Source: Dactylorhiza incarnata
Taxonomy: Eukaryota > Streptophyta > Magnoliopsida > Asparagales > Orchidaceae
Assembly: GCA_033032865.1 (NCBI GenBank)
Contig: JAWHQI010000024.1
Span: forward strand, 992,001-1,056,000
DNA: 64,000 nucleotides
Direction: 5' to 3'
Shown here: positions 60,651-64,000 of the stretch, piece after piece
How the letters are laid out: the number at the start of each line of letters is the position of its first letter
Numbering within the stretch: position 1 is the first letter of the stretch
The notes under the pieces: generated by a model
What the model was told of the DNA's origin: nothing
Seen by the model: only the letters and a program-made list of their open reading frames with translations
The model's database searches: none
Program-made: the position numbers and the translations under genes

Positions 60651-63600
60651 TTCACGGTGGGGTTGGGATAGAGGCCTCTCGCAAGAGAAGCTTCCAGGCC
60701 ATGTTCCGAAGGGACGTCGCGTCGACTTCCCAGACCCCACCCCTCTCTGAGAAGCTCACCTTCTCCTCAGAAGATATGCCAGATTACGAGGACCCATTCT
60801 ACGACGCCCTGGTGATCCAGACAGCGATAGAAAACTTCACGGTCTCTCGGATCCTGGTGGACAACAGGAGCTCGGTGAATGTGATCTTCAAAAAATCTTT
60901 TGACGCGATGGAGGTAGAGAAGAAGAGGGTGCAGGCCTCCGACGGACCACTGTTTGGTTTCTCGGGGGAGCGGAAGGAGGTCGAGGGAGGCGTAGGTCTC
61001 CAGGTGACGCTAGGAGGAGTCCCAAGAAACTGCCGGTTCGTCATTGTGGACGCTCCGAGCAGCTATAACGCCATCTTCGGACGACCCCTCATCAGCGCCT
61101 TCCGGTGCGTGCCCTCATCGTACCATCAGTGCTTAAAGCTCCATAATGGAGGAGTCCAGATCCGCGTCCGAGGAGATGCTAAGGTGGCGAGGCAGTGCTA
61201 TGTGACTGTCGTCAACACCATTTCATGGATGGCGGATGCCGAGAAGATGGATGAAGAGATGGCGAGGCCGGAGGGGGCAGGAGAAGAGGTGGAGAAGAGA
61301 GAAGTAGGGGGAGAGGGCGATGCCCGAGAGGAGAATATGGAGGTCGCTCGTGAGGAGCGGGAGGTCGAGTTGTTGGAGGTCGCTCGTGAGGAGCGGGAGG
61401 TCGAGTTGTTGGAGGTCGCTCGTGAGGAGCGGGAGGTCGAGTTGTTGGAGGTCGCTCGTGATGAGCGGGAGGTCGAGTTGTTGGAGGTCGCTCGGGAAGA
61501 GCAGGAGGTCGAGCCGGTGGAGGCGGAAGGAGCTGCAGAGGAAAAGGCCCGGGAGGAGAGGCGAGAAGCAAAAGGCCAGTGGGAAGAGCCAACTCGGCTC
61601 GAGGCGGCAGAAGAGGTGGTAGAGATGGAGGTTACCACCCAGGCAGGAAGGGTGGAGAAGGTGCGGATCAGCGGGGGCCTCGGCCCGGAGGACCAGAGAA
61701 GGATGCTGGAGTGCATCAAGAAGAATGTGGACATCTTCGCATGGAGCGCAGCGGACATGCCAGGCATCGAGGCGGACGTGGCTTGCCATCGTCTCAACCA
61801 CGATCCAGAAGCCCTCCCCATCCGGCAGAAGAGAAGGACTATAGCTGACAAGCTCAAAGGACCGATCCGCGAGGAGGTGGCGAAACTCCTCGAAGCAGGT
61901 TTTGTAACGGAGATCCAGTATCCAGGCTGGGTCTCCAATGTCGTAATGGTAAAAAAGGCCGATGGCCGCTGGCGTATGTGTGTGGACTTTTCATTGTTAA
62001 ATAAGGCTGCCCTAAGGATTGTTATCCCTTGCCTCGGATCGACGCGCTGGTTGACTCAGCCGTCGGTTTTTCTGTGATGAGTTTTTTGGATGCTTTTTCA
62101 GGTTATCACCAAATAAGAATGGACCCCCCCCCCCCCCCCCCCCGGACGTCAGAGATGTCTCGTTCATCACCAGGGAGGGATTCTACTGCTATAAGATGAT
62201 GCCCTTCGGGCTGAAAAATGCAGGAGCAACCTACCAGAAGATGATGGATCGGGTATTTAAGAAGCAAAGGGGAAGGAACCTGGAGGTCTACGTGGATGAC
62301 CTTATAATAAAGAGCAAGTGTGTGAGCTCTCACATCCGGGACCTCGAGGAGACCTTCGCCACCCTACGCAAGTACAAGATGCGCCTGAACCCCCTGAAGT
62401 GTGTGTTCGGGGCCAGCAAAGGGAAGTTCCTGGGGCACCTTCTCACCCCCTGGGGGGTAGAACCTAACCCGGACAAGGTTAGGGCTATAATGGAGCTGGG
62501 GTCGCCACGGAACGCCAAGGAAGTTCAACGCTTGACCGGAAGACTCGCCGGGCTGAACAGGTTTCTCTCTCGGGCCGGGGAAAGATGCTCCCCCTTCTTC
62601 AAAGCGCTACGAGGCAACCAGAAATTTGAGTGGACAAGAGAATGCGAGGAGGCCTTTCAGGCCTTGAAGAGCCAACTCACCAAGGCTCTGCTACTACAAA
62701 GTCCCAAAGAGGGGGAGGATCTACATCTATATCTCGGGGTCGGGGCAGAGGCCGTAAGCTCCGTCCTGGTTTGGGAGGAAGGCAAGAAGCAGCTGCCAGT
62801 CTACTACGTAAGCAGGGTCCTGAGGGAAGCGGAGCTCAGGTACCCAATTTTAGAGAAGTTGGCCTTTGCCCTGGTCATCGCAGCAAGGAAGCTTAGGCCA
62901 TACTTCCAGGCCCATTCGATCCAAGTAGTGACGGATCATCCTCTCCGCCAGATCTTCAAAGGAGTGGAGCACTCAGGAAGGCTCGCAAAATGGTCAATAG
63001 AGCTAAGTGAATTCAACATTACCTTTGTCCCTCGATTATCTATGAAGGCGCAGGTGGTGGCTGATTTCATGACAGATTTCGTGGCCGAGATGAAAGAAGA
63101 CGGAGCCCCTCGTCACGTTCTGTGGAAGCTGCTGGTGGATGGGGCTTCGGGCAAGAATTCTCTCGGAGGAGGGGTGGTGCTGGAGAGTCCCCACGGAGTA
63201 AAGATAGAGCAGACACTAGTGATACACTTCCCAATCACCAACAACCAGGCGGAGTATGAGGCTGTAAACGCCGGCCTGCGGTTGGCCCGGGAGCTCGGGG
63301 TCCATGACGTGGAGGTCCTCACTGACTCCATGATAATAGCTTCTCAGATAAGGGGAGAGTTCGAAACAAGGGAACCTGTGCTCATGAGGTACTTAGCAAA
63401 AGTCAAAGGTCTCGTGGGGAGGTTCAAAAATTTCTCCATCCGGCACGTCCCTCGAGAGGAGAGCACCCCGGCAGATCGGTTGGCAAAATCTGGTCCACGA
63501 GCCGGGGGGACCCTGACGGACCTATTCCGTCCTTCGATCGAAGAGGGAGAGCTCATGGAAGTAGAACAGCGGCCCTCCTGGAAGGATCCCTTCGTCACCT

Positions 63601-64000
63601 TCCTTGCAACGGGAAAATTTCCGGAAGAAGTTCCGGACCAGAGGCGCTTCTGGTATAAGTCTGCCTACTACGTGATCCAGGAAGGTGACTTGTATCGGAA
63701 GACCCTCTCGGGCATCCTGGCCCGATGCATCTCGGAGGAAGAGGTCCCAAGGATCTTGGAAGAAGTTCACTCCGGCGAGTGCGGCAGCCACTCGGGGAGC
63801 AGGATGTTGGAAGCAAGGATAATAAGGCAGGGGTACTTCTGGCCAACCCTAAGTAAAGACACGGCAGCCTTCGCCAAGAGATGCCAGAAGTGCCAAATGT
63901 TCGCCCCGCTTCAGCTCATGCCAGCTCAGAGGCTAAAGAGTATCACGGCGCCCTGGCCATTCGCCATATGGGGAATGGACCTGGTAGGACCCTTCCCCCA
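60647..64000 (+). pseudogene. Element H pol: protease, RT, RNase H, second RNase H, integrase start
   Basis: The frame from 60647 overlaps the end of gag by 4 bases, as ATGA-like overlaps do. Protease carries VDNRSS instead of DTGSS near 60860, so it is probably inactive. A repeat-rich acidic linker (61260-61620) leads to RT (VKKADGRWRMCVDFSLLNKA). One base is lost near 62007, and a 20-base C run at 62124-62143 shifts the frame again. From 62144 one frame stays open to the window end: RT catalytic YVDDLIIKS (62289), RNase H, second RNase H (VDGASGKNSLGGG near 63135, NNQAEYEAVNAGL), integrase zinc finger (HSGECGSHSG, CQKCQMF) and the core start (GMDLVGPFP). Integrase continues outside. Confidence 0.9.
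61340..61519 (+). repeat. 36-bp tandem repeat inside element H pol, five copies
   Basis: Units start at 61340, 61376, 61412, 61448 and 61484. They encode EVAREEREVELL-type dodecapeptides between protease and RT; the fifth copy is diverged. The length of 36 keeps the frame. Confidence 0.95.

Larger units (their letters stand above)
58514..64000 (+). mobile_element. Element H: Tat/Retand-type Ty3/gypsy element, cut by the window end
   Basis: It starts with an LTR at 58514, then a primer binding site, gag, protease, RT, RNase H, second RNase H and the start of integrase at the window end. The protein shares order and motifs with element F but is far better preserved. Its TSD (probably ATGAT at 58509-58513) and its 3' end cannot be seen. 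Confidence 0.88.

Noticed and set aside
61198..61938. Ser/Arg-rich and Pro-rich minus-strand frames across element H pol
   Set aside because: They are mirror images of the in-frame 36-bp array and of the GC-rich pol codons.

Overview
The window is plant nuclear DNA, almost certainly from an angiosperm and from a gene-poor, repeat-dense (heterochromatin-like) region. I see no host gene. Nearly every recognisable feature belongs to LTR retrotransposons: Ty3/gypsy chromoviruses, Tat/Retand-type Ty3/gypsy elements with a second (archaeal-type) RNase H, Ty1/copia, and a gag-only copia-like element. The elements are nested several levels deep. Four complete insertions and one solo LTR have matching 5-bp target-site duplications (TSDs), so most boundaries are exact.

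Layout. Element A (1-38575, minus strand) is a Tekay/Del-type chromovirus whose 3' LTR is cut by the window start and whose 5' LTR is 35750-38575. It carries three insertions: a solo LTR of the element-D family (474-1443, TSD GTAGG), element B (3509-25741, TSD CATCA) in its reverse transcriptase, and element C (27192-34794, TSD CTGCT) in its gag. B is a gag-only copia-like element and holds the full-length Ty1/copia element D (7475-22982, TSD AATAC). D's 5' LTR is split by the Tekay/Del-type element E (13749-22744, TSD CAGCG). A itself lies in the gag of F (38576 to about 50910, plus strand), a decayed Tat-type element with two multi-exon genes antisense to its pol. From 50911 to 58513 come non-coding LTR-like sequence, a 4.2-kb Tekay-type LTR (G, 52322-56481) and a non-coding internal segment. 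H (58514 to past the window end, plus strand) is a second, better preserved Tat-type element.

All polyprotein genes carry some damage (nonsense codons, frameshifts, deletions or lost catalytic residues), so they are called pseudogenes, although E, C, D and H are only lightly damaged. The nesting gives a relative order: F oldest, then A, then B, C and the solo LTR, then D, then E.

The most interesting observation is a probable short spliceosomal intron (74 nt in E, 89 nt in A) at exactly the same codon and phase of the gag-protease junction in two different Tekay/Del-type elements. Unspliced RNA would give Gag alone and spliced RNA Gag-Pol. Other points of interest are antisense genes in F with their own TATA boxes and introns, a pol frame in C that uses its 3' LTR as coding sequence, arrays of 17-18-bp palindromes in the LTRs of E, and a GC-rich word shared by the unrelated elements D and F.
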